This document shows positions 30,001 to 43,263 of a DNA stretch of 64,000 nucleotides, one piece after another. Location: NCBI GenBank assembly GCA_025602915.1, contig JAHLJZ010000013.1, positions 1-64,000 on the forward strand, given 5' to 3'. The position numbers were made by a program, and so were the translations under genes. The stretch is from Paraphysoderma sedebokerense. Lineage: Eukaryota; Blastocladiomycota; Physodermatomycetes; Physodermatales; Physodermataceae. Below the pieces are notes generated by a model. That model saw nothing but the letters and a program-made list of their open reading frames with translations, was not told where the DNA came from and searched no databases. Position 1 is the stretch's first letter. Every line of letters begins with the position of its first letter.

Positions 30001-31320
30001 TGGTTTCCGTCGATTTAGGTGACTTCCTCTGGGGCCCCATTCTGGTCTGGACCCAAAAGAGCCCCTGATCCTTTGGTCTTTAATCCTGATGATGTATGCG
30101 CATTTCGTCGTTTTGCTATTTCACGCTTTTTCTGACGATGTTTTAATTGTAGGAGCTACATATGAACTTTATTGTGTTTGCAGCCAATCTTCATGCCGTT
30201 AATTATGGACTGAAAGGGGAAAGCAATCCCGAATTCTTCAAAAACGTGTTGAAAAACATTAAAGTGCCCGAATTTGCCCCGAGAAAGGGTGTAAAGATTC
30301 AAGTCCAAGAAAATGAAAATGTTCAACAAGAATCCACAGGTACAATTGATCAATTTATTGTGCAATCTACTGCTTTTCGCTCACTTTCCGTCCTTGTTAT
30401 TGTGACTTGAAACAGATCAATCCGAAATCGACACACTTATCAAATCCCTTCCCAATCCTTCTGAAATGGCCGGGTATCGCTTGAGCCCAATTGAATTCGA
30501 GAAGGATGATGATTCAAATTTCCACGTTGATTTCATTGCAGCGGCGTCCAATTTGAGAGCTTCGAATTACAGTATTCAACCTGCTGATCGTCACAAGACG
30601 AAATTTATTGCAGGAAAAATTATTCCGGCTATTGCCACCACTACTGCTTTAGTGACTGGATTAGTTTGTTTGGAACTCTATAAGGTAAGAAACGTTCATA
30701 TTTTGAGGCGCATTGGCATTTGGTACTTATTCCTAATCTTTACTACAGATTGTGGACGGTAAAACAGATATTGAGCAATACAAAAACGGATTCGTCAATC
30801 TTGCATTACCATTCTTCGGTTTCTCCGAACCAATCGCTGCCCCCAAACTTAAGTACAATGATAAAGAATGGACATTGTGGGATCGATTTGACGTCGTTGG
30901 CGACATCACTCTCCAGGAGTTGTTGACATTGTTTAAGGAGAAGCATGAATTGGAAATCACAATGTTGAGTTGCGGAGTTTCTATGTTGTATAGCTTCTTC
31001 ATGCCCAAGAAGAAACAGGAAGAAAGGAAGGCTATGAAGTGAGTTTTTGTCTATTTAGCCCTGTCATTTTTTTCTCTGTGAATTGTATCAATGTTTAACT
31101 AAATTATTTTCAGCATTTCGAAACTTGTTGAAACTGTTTCGAAAAAACCAGTCCCAGCTCATGCTAGATCACTTGTATTGGAAATGTGCGTTAACGACAA
31201 GGACGGAGAGGATGTTGAGGTATTGTCTTTCTGATTATCATCAACTCTGTTCGGCTGTCAGCATCCAACTCACAATTCTGTATCCAGGTTCCGTACCTTC
31301 GTGTTGTTATCAAACCATAA
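27062..31320 (+). CDS. UBA1: Ubiquitin-activating enzyme E1
   Basis: Activates ubiquitin with ATP and passes it to E2 enzymes. The short first exon (ATG 27062) gives the family start [10 protein letters not shown], spliced to [11 protein letters not shown]. Then come the inactive adenylation half, the first catalytic-cysteine half domain, the active adenylation domain ([20 protein letters not shown], with NLNRQFLFR and DxDxxExSNLNRQ ATP/ubiquitin motifs), the catalytic cysteine ([13 protein letters not shown] at 29642-29644), [12 protein letters not shown], and the ubiquitin-fold domain that binds E2 (from about 30760). The last exon ends [10 protein letters not shown] at 31320. It has many small introns and about 1,000 residues, full family length. 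The next gene downstream is a deubiquitinase, on the same strand. Confidence 0.97.
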
Positions 31321-31727
31321 GACTATATAGTTAATTATGTTACATGAGAGGGTTTACCTGGACGTGTGTCGGTTGTTTGTTGGACTTGATTATCAGTTTG
31401 TTGGACAATAGTAATAGTACTATAGGCTGTAGAATGTGAAATAAAGTTGTTTATTTCATGCGCCACGAAATCTGCAGATTAAACCCATCATATTTCATAA
31501 TCGGTAACGGGAAGAAATAAATGTATGCAGCACGGAATTGGGTCGGGACTCGGAACACGTCGCGTTGAATCGTGGACACGCCACTACCGTTCTTTTGTGA
31601 TGTCGAAAATTGCACTGAAGAACGACGAAGACGACATCAACTCCAATTATTGTACATTCACACATAACCAACCCCATCAAGTGTAGATATATATACCACA
31701 TAATTTATCAATTGCAATTCAACATTA
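31321..31727. other. Intergenic region between E1 and deubiquitinase
   Basis: About 0.4 kb with an AATAAA at 31440-31445 (E1 3' end) and a TATATATA stretch at about 31687-31695, roughly 35-40 bp before the downstream ATG. Confidence 0.5.
31440..31445 (+). terminator. Candidate poly(A) signal of the E1 gene
   Basis: AATAAA 120 nt past the stop codon at 31318-31320. This hexamer matches the eukaryotic poly(A) signal, but fungal signals are degenerate and the site is unproven. Confidence 0.4.
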
Positions 31728-34700
31728 ATGCGACAACTGATACAAAAGGTACGTTTTCATGGCGAGAACTTGTTAATTCATCCATTCAACGGTCGTCCTC
31801 TAATACTTGTATTTAAACCAGACTGTCGATTTCTTTACACCCTCCAAGAAATCGACTTCACCAAAGACACAATCGCCGCTACAACAATCCATAAATGCAT
31901 CTACTATTGACTCACTGAAATCAACACAAATACCAAATTTTCCGCATGAACAAATTGACGCCAAGTTAGCATCTCTTTTCGAATGTTATGATACCGACAA
32001 AGACGGTTATATCGGTTTCACTGAGTTATACGATATCTTCCATAACCGACTGGACCAATCCCTCGGCAATGGTAATAACAATGGCAACGGAAGTAACACG
32101 GATATTAAGAACGGAGGTGGAACGAAGGGGAAAGAAAAATTGAATTTAAGGGTGAATACCACTAATAATTCCAGTTCTTCGAATCTTAAATATTCAAATC
32201 AGCATCTTGAATTCGCACCATCACCGATGACGCCGTTGACTCCTGCTTTCAGTATTTCAGATAGCGCAAGCGGAGCGTTAACTAAATTGAAGATGTCGGA
32301 AGAAATGTACAAGATTGTTCAGAATTGTAAAAATGATTTAAAGAATGTGGATTCTACGGTATTAGAGGGATACGACCAAGTGAATGCTTTCTTGAAAAAA
32401 GTTCAGATGAATGGAGAGAGTGCTGGAGAAAAACCTAAGGAAAGTGGCCAAGCGGAGGTTTGTAAAATGGACATTCAGGTTCACCATTGGTGACAAGGTT
32501 ATTGACTAAGATGAAAAAATCTAGGCAGGAAGTAATGTACCGAACTGCGGTTCAGCTCAATTGATGTTAGTGCTCTTTTCTGCATTTTCGGTCTCAAGGA
32601 AGTTCGTTTTGACGGAATTATTTTTATAGGAATAGCAGTGTCGGCATGTCGAACACCCAATCACCGTTACAACAGATGATCGATTCATTGAATAGAACAG
32701 CACAATTTAACCTTGACGAATTTTTGCGTTGGATTCATCAAAACCCGAGAGCCATAAATTTTATTGAGAATTCCCGCGGAATCGATGTTCCGCAATCAGT
32801 AATTACTAACTATATAGCTGATACAGAGCGTAAAATTATTCAGAGTCTAACACCGCAAAATCAACAAACAACTTCAACCGATGTGTTCCTAATCTCTGCC
32901 AAATGGTGGCGTTTGTGGGCTGATTACACAAATTTTGAAGGAAAACGACGCGAGAGTAACGATGATGACCCGTATTATCCACCAGGACCAATCGATAATA
33001 ACGATTTGATTCGAAACAATACCGGCAACGATCTTTTCGATTTGATTCAATTCCCTCTGTTAAAGCCGAATTTGGCCGAAAACTCTGATTTCGTTTTTGT
33101 GACGCGAGACGTCTGGGAAAGACTTGTGAATTGGTATGGCGGGGGTCCTATGATTAAACGACAACTTGTGTTCACGACTCGGGACGACAATAGAAATGGT
33201 GACTCGAAAGGCAAGTCGTACAAGTTAGATTTGTACCCCTTGATCTTCGATATTGGGCTACTCGAAAGTCGAAAGGTTGTTGGAAAATGCATATCCTCCA
33301 GTTCATTATCGTTCCAAAATTTCGTGATAGTTTTAGCCCGCCAACTCAGCACAGATACTACCCTACCATATTCCCTTTATACTTTTGATGCCGATTGTGT
33401 AAACTTGATCAAATGCAAAACCCCAGAAATTACCACTCTAGAGGAATGCGGTCTGGCCGGTAACCAAGCTATACTACTGGGTCCTTTTCAAACTGAAGCA
33501 GAACCGGAAACTGCTCAACAAACGATTACCCGTCTTGCCAAAGCGGGTAATGTTGGCATACATAATTTAACGAATACTTGTTACCTCGCTGCCGTGTTGC
33601 AAGCTTTAGGATCATGCGAATTACTCACAGAATACCTGTTATCCGAGAGGTTTAACAAAGAAGTATCAGCTCTTCGAAAAAAGGGAACTCCCATGCTGGA
33701 CGCATATATTCGGCTGTTGGAAAAGTTATGGTACGGCAATGCCGGTTCTGCGATAGTACCACGAGAAATTTACACTGAAATAGTGAAGAAAAATTCGATG
33801 TTTGGTGATATGATACAGCATGATGCAGCCGAATTGTATACATGCCTGAGGGTGCGGTCATGGTTGTTGTGTTATGGAAAATTGACCCCATAAAGCTAAC
33901 AATACTTTTATTCTTAGGATACTCTCCAGGAGGAAATGAATGTGAATCAAGAAAGACCAAAAGTTACGGACCCTGATTTTGACGGCAAAATAAGCGACAA
34001 AGATTTTGCCTCAATTTATTGGATGAATTATTTGGAGCACGAAAACTCAATGACTACTAACTTAACACAAGGTCAATACAAGCAACACTTGTATTGCAAA
34101 GATTGCGGCTACGAAAGTGTCCGTTTCCATACTTATGATACCCTGCATTTGGCATTAAACCGAGACGATAGTCAAGGATCAGTTCGTTCACTCAAAGTAA
34201 ATGTTGTTCTACTTTCACGGCGTCCTATTCAAGCTTCCGTCAGAGTGAAAAATGATGGCACTATCAATGACTTAATGCACGCGCTTAGGAAAGTTGATGT
34301 TACATTCGCTTCGTGTAATTTTATTTTCGCAGATATTCAAAGCAATTACGTGTTTTCCACACTCAGACGTACAAAACCTCTTTCTGAAATTCGTGATTCC
34401 GACATCATTATCGCGTATGAATATGACAAGAAAATTGGCATGAAACGTTCTGAATCATGCATGACGATTGGCAACGAAGCAAGCCCCGTTCATACTGCCA
34501 CCAGAGTTAATTTGGTTCACAGACGACTCAAAGAAGAGAAGCGACTGTGGGGCAAAAACGAAACAAAAGCTGTTCTGTTCGGAATTCCTTTAATTATTGC
34601 CATTCCTCATGTACACGGTGCGACATTCCCATCTGGTAAAATTCTTTACCAAACTGTCGCGAAAAGAATCGAAGAGAATTTCGAATTTCAGATACCAGCT

Positions 34701-35682
34701 TCACCAGAAATACTTAAAAGTCCCAGTTCCAAAATTGCCCTGCGGAACAAAAGTATCCCTCCTCCTGAGTTCTCTGCATTTACTCTCAAATTCGTTGAAA
34801 GAACCGGTGCTGCGTGCTCGCGGTGCGGAGGATTAAATGGTTGTTTAGGTTGCAAAATTGAGAACACTGATTCTGAGATTCAACTGCATGATAACGAAAC
34901 AATTGCTATCGAATGGGCACGATCTTTCAGAAGCTCACGCGGTGACTTGAACGAGGTCTTCGGTACATTTGATTTACATCCTAGCGTCGAAAAGAATGAA
35001 GAGGACGAAGCTTCACTTCCCCCAAGGAATCTCGACGATTTACTGCAAGAATTTGCCACCAGCGAAGAATGGTATTGCTCAAAATGCAAAGTAGGGAAAG
35101 GATGTAGGAGGTATGTCGATAATTACATCTAGAGCTGTTCACCTGTTGCGATGGCTAATTTTGAGTTCGTGTAGGGATACGATATGGCGATTCCCTCCAA
35201 TCCTGGTGGTACAAATTAAACGATTTCAATATAGCCCGATACAGCAACGATTTGTTAAGAATTCTCGAATTGTCAAGTTCCCGATGGAATTAGAAGTGTC
35301 GAAGTACCAATCACCAAATGTTGAATATCACCGCGGGATCAAACCGACGGCGGAGACCGCTAATGCCGCAATTGGTCCTTCGCAAAATTCCACACCACAC
35401 ATGTATGATTTATTCGCCACTGTTAATCATTTAGGTTCTTATGAGGGTGGACATTACTTGGCCGTCACTCGACAAATAGGAATTAAGTCTCCATGGGTCA
35501 TTTATAACGATGAAAATGCAGTGACCGAGGTTGACGAAAATGTGCTTACAAATAACGATTCCGCGTACTTATTGTATTATGTTAAACGAGATACAACTTT
35601 AGATAGTGTTAGGAATGAATCCATGCGTCTTTGTCAAGAGGGAGCTATCGCGTTGAAAAAGCTACCAAAGAAGGAATCATAA
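31728..35682 (+). CDS. EF-hand/DUSP ubiquitin-specific protease, USP32-like
   Basis: Cysteine deubiquitinase. Exons are 31728-31748, 31822-32457, 32525-32565, 32630-33851, 33918-35110 and 35175-35682, summing to 3621 nt (1206 residues). An EF-hand loop (DTDKDGYIGFTE) lies near residue 60, followed by a Gly/Asn/Ser-rich linker, a DUSP domain (FLISAKWWRLWADY ... YKLDLYPLIF) and the split USP core. The Cys box is GIHNLTNTCYLAAVLQ with the catalytic TGT at 33579-33581; the His box is YEGGHYLAVTR with the CAT at 35452-35454. CxxC pairs (CKDCG, CSRCGG, CSKC) suggest a zinc ribbon. The EF-hand plus DUSP plus UCH order is that of USP32; USP4/15 types lack the EF-hand. A 41-nt exon joins the linker to the DUSP part. 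Confidence 0.92.
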
Positions 35683-36153
35683 CTTGGAATATTACTTGTA
35701 ACTATAGTTTAAAAATACTCGACAGGAAGAGATTTAGCCGAAAACCCATAAGACATTTTGTTCTGTAATGTATAAATTTAAGGAATAAAAAGTGGGTGTG
35801 AATTGATATTGGAAGCGATCCCTGTCTGTCATGAATCCTGTCTTCCCAAAGTATACTGCCGAGTGTACTTTATATCGCACTATCAAAAGGTCATAAATTT
35901 TTGCATTGTCTGGCAGATAGAGACAGTTAAATCTTTATATTGTAGACACAAGTTCACTCTGTATCATTAACAATTATCGGTGCGGTTAGAGCAGAGTTGG
36001 CAAACCAAGTTAAGTTCTGGCTGAAGATCAAGATCAACCCAAGGGCAACCAGCATGACGTTCCATCTCGTTGCTCACATTCCAATGAAATCAGTATACAG
36101 AGCATTCCGTTCCTTTCTTGACAGTCTATTTTGAACATCTTCTGTTCACAGAC
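35683..36153. other. Intergenic region
   Basis: About 0.47 kb carrying the deubiquitinase 3' end and the promoter of the AASDH-like gene. No other feature recognised. Confidence 0.5.
35784..35789 (+). terminator. Candidate poly(A) signal of the deubiquitinase gene
   Basis: AATAAA about 100 nt past the stop at 35680-35682. Plausible position, unproven. Confidence 0.4.
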
Positions 36154-39100
36154 ATGAAGGATACATGGTCTCTTTTCCAAAAGCAGGCTCGTTTGGCGCC
36201 AAACCTCGAAATCGTTCAGATAGCGTCGTCGGATAAAATTGTCTCCTTGTCTTATTTTGATGTGGAAAGTTGCGTTCAGAAAATTAGTGGAATATTACGC
36301 CCTCAATTCAAGGTTAGATTAATGTTTGTGTTCACCGTTAGTTTAATCTGCAAGGAATTTGACGATATAAATTGTGGATTTTGTAATCCACCACCTCCAG
36401 AACCCACAGCCGATCATATCTACATACCTTCCGCCCGATTTTGATTTGGTAATTTCAATACTGAGGTAGCATGTTGAATCCCTCTTACGATCGTGCTTAA
36501 ATGTAAAATTAGTATTGACGAACGAATTGTGCAGTATTTGGGCTATCAATGGTGTTTATTTCCCTCTCGCTTTTCCTCATTTGGGCGCGAAAACTGTAGC
36601 TTCGGTTACTACAGGACGGGTAGACGCAATAGTAACTGAAGGTTCACAGGAAAAGGCAGTCCAATCTATTTTGTGTGATCATGCTGTGAAGATACATAGA
36701 TCTGAGTTCATAGAATATGAGATAAAAGGAGTGAACATATCGTTGGCTATTATTTTCCTAAATCTAGAGGATTCGAGGACTGCTGGCAGTAGGTTTTCGC
36801 TGGTATGATTCAATAACACATTTGTATAGTATTAATTCTTTCTTTTAGGTGGCCAGCTATCACAAGATACGGCGTATATGATTCAGACCTCCGGAACAAC
36901 TCGTGAAATTGGTCAGCTGGTTAAAGTCCCGCACCCAACTCTTGTTTCCAATATTCGTAGTTTCTGGCAAGTTAACTTTAATTGCCTCGTTTACGATAAG
37001 CATGGAGTTCTGATAATCAAGCAGTCGATTTTTTCAATTTGATTTGAGTTCGACATCTACGCAGCGGCAGAAGTTTGCCTTGCTCACGCCGCCGACTTTC
37101 GATCCACATCTTATCGGTAAAAGATACTGAGTTCTCGATCCGTTTAATTATAGTTTCTAATATGAAAACAATTAGAAATCGTTCTACCTTTGCTTACTTG
37201 CAATCCTCTCATCGCATCTCTGACATCCAGTTTCAATTTGAAGTCTTCGCTTCAGCATGGAGCAACTGTATTGATGACCACGCCATCGCGATTTTTGATG
37301 CTCGCTGATTCAACAATAGGATCATTGTTAAAGAAAGAGACGTCCATACAGTATCTTCTTCTAGGAGGAGAACCGTTTCCGTTCCGCCAGATAGAGCGCT
37401 TTTTGAAAATGGAAGAATGGGACAGTGAATTAGTTGTAGCAAATATGTACGGCACCACAGAATGCAGGTCGGTGTTTCATAAAGTGTCAATCAATCGCTA
37501 TTTGTGATTTAATATTTTCATAGTGTCTGGTCTTCGATTCATATCTTGCGACTATCTAATGTTGCGTTCTATCGTGATTATGGCATTCCAATCGGAGAAC
37601 CGCTATCTGACATACAGTTTGAACTGGAAATGATTGGTGACGATGAAGCGATATTGCATATGGGTGGCCCAAACCGTATTACCTTTTGTGATAATGGATT
37701 AATTTCTCCGCGGTGAGTTCAGTCGTATGTCCCGTCCCGCTAAAACATCCCAGGTGTCTAAAATCACGAATAAGGGCCACGGGAGATATATTCAGAATAT
37801 ACCAAGCCAACGATTCTAAAGTACCTTGGAACTCGTGGAACGACACATTTCTGATGTTCCTGGGAAGAAATGATAATCAAATCAAGCGAATGGGCCATAG
37901 GATTCAACTTGAACAACTGGAGTGTATTGTCCTACAAATTGACAATGTTAAAGCAGCCGAGTATGTTCTTATCTCTTACATCCCCAGTATGAGGTTGTCA
38001 ACTCATTTCTTTTTTGAAGATTTTTGCATGATCCGGCGACGACCGGGCTGACTGCTGTAATTATTCCTGTCACCGGAGTTGAGGATATTGGTAAATACTG
38101 ATATACGATTAAGTTGTTTAAGATTTTTCCACACACTCAGTGAATATCACTCATTAGATGCATTGAAGACGACCATTGAAAGACATATCTCCCGTACAGC
38201 GTCGTCAGTTTTTATTCCAAACCACATCGCTATTTATCCCCAGAATGACTTTCGTCTCACCTCAAGTGGGAAAGTTGACAAAGCATCTCTTCGACAATGG
38301 CTACAATGTCGGCCAAGGGGGGTAAAAAGAGAACGTGTCGACATCAAAACATTGGTTGCCCAGGAATTAGGACATAATCTGGACGATAAAGATATGAGGC
38401 AACATTTTGTACAGGTAGGTGGAGACTCGGGAAAAGGAATGCACTTGGTCGGTAAGATTTTACAAAACCAATATACCATTACGGATGTACAGGAGAAAGA
38501 GCAATTAATGCGGCGGTGAGAACTCATTCATTTCGATCTATCTTTTCTCGATCTCTTAATTCTGTACTTATTCAATTCCTCAGTTTATTTAACTCCTTAA
38601 TGAACGAGCCATTGTGCACATTCGTCAACTGCATGAACGCAACAATGTCTAATCTCAATCCTGCCTCAGTCAAGAAACGAAAACTCGTTTCGTCCGCCAC
38701 GTCGATCAAATCTTCTTTTGATTTCAACGAAGTCCTTCGACGGGCCGAAACAGTCGTCAATTCATTCAACCTACAGTCGACCTGTCTGAGCCACCATTGG
38801 AAATACAACATGGAAAAATGCATAGATGCGTCACCGCTTATCATTGGATTCCATGATGACGATGCGCTGTACGTTAATAATACTTTATCTCAGTTTTTCA
38901 TTACCGGTTCTCCTGACATTTAATTTTCAGTGCCTATATCGGTTCACACTCAGGAATGTTTGCCGCCATCCTAACACAGACTGGAGAGCGAATATGGACT
39001 ACGCAGCTTGATGATCGGGTTGAATCAACTGCTAGCGTATCGAAATGCGGGACATATTTAGTTGTTGGAACCTATGCTGGAACACTGTATGCTCTATCTC

Positions 39101-39984
39101 CAAGCACTGGCAGGATACTTGGTGAATTTCAACTTCAAGGAGAAATCAAATCAGAGATCGTTATCAGCGGCAGTGGTGCGATATGGATAGGTTGTCATGA
39201 TGGTTTCGTATACACGTTTGAAGCGACAAAAAGTGACGAAGATACTGTCATGTTTGAGTTGATTTGGAAGTACGACTTTGGAAAACCAGTTTACGGTCGA
39301 ATTGAATTAGATGAGGAGAATCAAATTGCCTTCATTGCTTCGACCGCTGGAACTGTCGTTGCTGTCGATTTAAGTCACTCGCCTTTCAAAATTCAATGGA
39401 CATATTCTTGTGAGAAACCTGTATTTTCGTCACCGCGACTATTCAGCAAAGAACACCTATTAGTTTGTACCGTGGGAGGAAAGGTCGCAACGCTTTCAAG
39501 GCTTAATGGTTCAATGGTAAGCAGTCCTTTCAGTTGACATCTGGATCTTTAGCTAATGTAGCGCTGTCTTTAGAGGTGGACAAAGCATATTAAAGATCCG
39601 ATCTTTTCTGTTCCTTCAACGGTGTGTTTCCATGATTGCGACGATTGCCTCGCCGTCGTTGGAGCGCACGACAAGAAGCTCCATTTATTTGACTCGACTG
39701 GACATGAAGTTTTTTCATATTCAGCCGAGTCACCTATCTTCTCGAGCCCGCTTGTTCAAAAGTGTAAAAACCACCTCAGAATTTGTTTCTGTTGTACATT
39801 AGGGACAGTGTACTGCATAGTTTTGCGAATTGAGGGTGGCGGGGAAAGGTCTTCAAGAGTGAAATTGGTGTCCGAGGGAAAGATCCAATTGGGTGGAGAA
39901 GTCTTCAGTTCCCCTGTTGTAGTTAACGACAAAATTATAATTGGATGTAGAGATGACTATTTGTATTCATTAAAGATTAGCTAA
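36154..39984 (+). CDS. AASDH: AASDH-like beta-alanine-activating enzyme (adenylation-PCP-propeller)
   Basis: Acyl/amino-acid adenylating enzyme whose animal homologue (AASDH/ACSF4) activates beta-alanine or related substrates. Starting at the ATG 36154 (an upstream TTG frame is ignored), exons give an AMP-binding domain (TSGTT core at about 36890, GGEPFP, MYGTTEC, RATGDIFR, GRNDNQIKRMGHRIQLE), an A10-like lysine (SGKVDK), a carrier domain with the phosphopantetheine serine in GGDSGKGM (about 38420), and a PQQ-like propeller (about 38930-39984) with repeats such as YIGSHSGM, SVSKCGTYLVVGTY and FSSPVVVNDKIIIGCRDD. Order and sequence match AASDH along the full length. Oddity: the A3 loop reads TSGTTREIGQLVKV, lacking the usual Gly and Lys (see findings). 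Many small introns. Confidence 0.9.
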
Positions 39985-40165
39985 TACGGATTGTCGCTTA
40001 CTGTGAACCTGGGACGTGACGAAAGGGGAAAAAAGTATCCGTTGAGCCACTCGGCCTCCCGATTTTAAAAATTGCGTCCTTCCTTAATACAGTAATCGTA
40101 CATATTTAATGCCATTCCCCACATGTTTCTAACACAGTCCGTTGTATAGTAGTACGTTTCAACTA

Positions 40166-42893
40166 ATGATGTCCGGTCGTATTACCAGTAATGATACCCG
40201 CAGTTTTCAAATTTCGGCCTCTGTATCAGCCCGACCTCATGATGTATATCTTGATAAGCAGCAAACCTTGGTTTCTCTCATTTTAGCCACCCAAGAAGTC
40301 ATAACAAATTTTCAGTACATAAATCAACATAAATGGCTACTTCATTATCCCTTCATTCATCATCCGCATCGGGCCGGGCTTCATCGATCAGTTTCGGAAG
40401 TGGAAGCGAATTATGATGTTCAACGACAACGGAGTTTACCTCCATTACTTTCGCCGCAACTAGAAACTTCCACCAACAGACTTCTTTTGGATGAATCCAG
40501 ACGTACAGTGTCCTCACCTGTCATAGTTAGATCTCCTCCTCGCCATAATCAAGTTTCTTCACCTTCCCAGTCATGGCAAATTGATCCGCCCATGTCAGAC
40601 CTCACCATTTTAAATTTAGATTTAAAGCTGGGTTCTCATTCTGGAGCTAGCAATGTTGTCAGCAATTTGGAGAAAAAATCTGTGGCTTCATTGCTTGATA
40701 ATAAGTTTTCAGACACAGTAATTCATCTCGATAAGTTGCTATCCAGGGTCCTGGATAATACATCTCGGGTCCTCGTTACCGGAGACCTGAACGCTGGCAA
40801 AAGCACTTTCATCAACGCTTTATTACGAAAACGCCTTTTACCCGATGATCAACAACCTCTGACAGGAGTATTTTGTGAAGTTATACATCCCACACATAAC
40901 AATGGAATCGAAGAAATCCATGCTATCACCGATACGGCGAATTATGATATTTCGGATTCCTCAACATACAATCGTTACGATTTGAGCTCTTTGCAGAGTC
41001 TAGTGTCAGAACCGAAAAAGGAATTCTCACTTTTAAAAATTTATGCCGTTGATAACAGACCGCGTGAGCAAAGTTTAATCAATAATGGTGTGGTTGATAT
41101 TACCTTAATCGACAGTCCCGGATTAAACCGAGATATCATCAAAACCATGTCTTTATTTTCTCGTCAGAAAGAGATTGACGTTGTGGTGTTTGTTGTGAAT
41201 GCGGAAAACCATTTTACGTTATCTGTAAGATTACCATTTTCTGCTTGCCAAACCATTCCATACTAACATTGTTCTATTGTAGGCTAAAGAATTCTTGCAT
41301 CAGGCAGGTCTAGAGAAAGCGTATATATTCATTGTTATCAATAAGTTCGACAACATAAGGGACAAGTCTAGGTGTCGACAGCTCGTTTTAGAACAGATTC
41401 GTAATCTATCTCCGCGCACCTACGCTGATCATCAAAACCTCGTTCACTTTGTTAGTTCTCAAGAAATTCTGGGACAGACATACAGCAAGTCGGCTGAATC
41501 AAAATCTCTTCGAAACGAATTTCTGTCTCTCGAGTCTGCTCTCCGCACTTTTACCTTGGAAAAACGTGCTATTTCTAAACTGACTCCCGCAAAGACTTTC
41601 TTGGATAAATTGCTAGGTGATATGATTGTAATTGCTAATTTGAATGACGAAATTGCTTCGCAAAAACTTTCCGAAGTGCAGCACGATTTAAATTCATTCA
41701 AGCCGCATCATGCCAGACTATTGAAAATGCAGAAAGAAGTGTCTAAGCAAATAGAACAGAATATCGGGAAAACGTGCTCTCTGATTGAGACACACACAAG
41801 GACAAAAATGGAGCGCCTACGGGAAAAACTATTGAATCAAAGTGAGATGATTCCGTGGCGAGGAATTTTGCAAACAGGGTCTTATATAATCGAAATGAAG
41901 CGCCGGTTACAGGATATTGTCTTTGACGAGTTGATTGAATGTGAGCGTTTCGCCAGATGCGAGACCGTAAATTGTATGAACAAGATTGTGGAGCTTGTAG
42001 ATAACCAGACGCTTAATGGTCCTTCTCTTCCGTCAATCGAATCCAGCTCTTCTTCTTCAACGGTAAATGTATCGGTTGTTAGTACGACTTCAACATACAC
42101 ATATCCTACATCTACTACATCATCTCCGACTGCATCATCATCTCTTACCACATCTGTTATACCCGATACTTCTCGCATCACGTCCTTATTTCCCGTTTCG
42201 TTTTCCCTTTCAGTATCCCACTTCTTTGTCACTTATAGAAATCGAATAGTTGACAGTTTCAGTGTGATGAACTTTGCCTCTGGTTGTGGGTTTCTCGTCA
42301 GCTCTATCGTTGGATTTCAAAGAGTAAAAGGCGTCCTAGATATATACCATATGAGTATGGACGTTGGAATGGGATTCTACGGTGGGGGCTACGGTCCTAG
42401 ATTCAAGATAAATGGCAAAGTAATACTTCTTGGGGTTGGGATTTTGGGTACTACTTTCATATCTATCTCTTTTTTGATTGCTTTATTCTGAATAACTCAT
42501 TCGAAATTGCATTATTCCCTAGTGTCTGCGTCCGTTTACAAATTTATTCGCACACTTCCTGACTATCTTCCTCAAGTTCTCGTCAATTCCATAATCACCA
42601 CATTGTCCTCTCATTCTTACATCACTACAACATCGCATCATTTAACACTATCATCATCGACAATCCTTCATCAGACATACTGGGATTTGCAATCAAAGTT
42701 CAAATTTGCTATCAGTAGGTCAATCGATCAGCAGAACGAATTACAGAGAATACTCAATAGCACAGAAGAGATTGTAAATAGCATCAAGGGAGTAAAATCT
42801 ACTTGTGTTAAGATACAGCGACAAGTCGAAAGCATAGAATTGGAAAGGTCAAGTGATAACAATATCATGGATGACGTTGGATCAAAATTATGA
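40166..42893 (+). CDS. FZO1: Mitofusin, Fzo1-type mitochondrial fusion GTPase
   Basis: Outer-mitochondrial-membrane dynamin-like GTPase driving membrane fusion. Exons are 40166-41224, 41283-42447 and 42523-42893, summing to 2595 nt (864 residues). A polar N-terminal region of about 200 residues precedes the GTPase: G1 GDLNAGKST (about residue 210), G3 DSPGL, G4 NKFD. A helical, coiled region follows (SEVQHDLNSFKPHHARLLKMQ), then a Ser/Thr-rich stretch, a hydrophobic pair (SGCGFLVSSIVGF and KVILLGVGILVSASVY, the fungal double-pass anchor) and a C-terminal coiled coil ending near GSKL. The second intron starts inside the anchor (donor GTACTA). Starts upstream use TTG, so the first ATG at 40166 was taken; an adjacent ATG at 40169 is possible. 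Confidence 0.94.
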
Positions 42894-43263
42894 ACATTGG
42901 TGATGGATAAATCGGTCATCCTTGAATAAAGCGAATGTAGTGACGTCATGCATGAATTCTGACGCGTGAACAAAACCAGTGCGATCTATTTAACTTTTTC
43001 TTCGACATTTGCTCGACTAACTACTTTCCTGCTTTCAACACGAATTACATTTGCTGCAAACAAACTCTGAGACCACGAATAAGCAAACCCTATCTAACCT
43101 TATAGTGTCAGACTTTTTGTCCCCCTTAAACAGATTGATTTCATCTTGAAAGCGAAACCAAGCCCTACACCCCTAACACTTCTTGATTCAAATATTACCC
43201 CTCCCGACTTCTTCATTTCAATCCAATATCCACCCTTCCCTTCATAACAGCAAATCGCCTCAT
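42894..43263. other. Intergenic region
   Basis: About 370 bp, pyrimidine-rich toward the right end on the plus strand. Expected to be the promoter/leader of the four-span protein. No other feature. Confidence 0.45.
42925..42930 (+). terminator. Candidate poly(A) signal of the mitofusin gene
   Basis: AATAAA 32 nt past the stop codon at 42891-42893. Good spacing, unproven. Confidence 0.4.
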
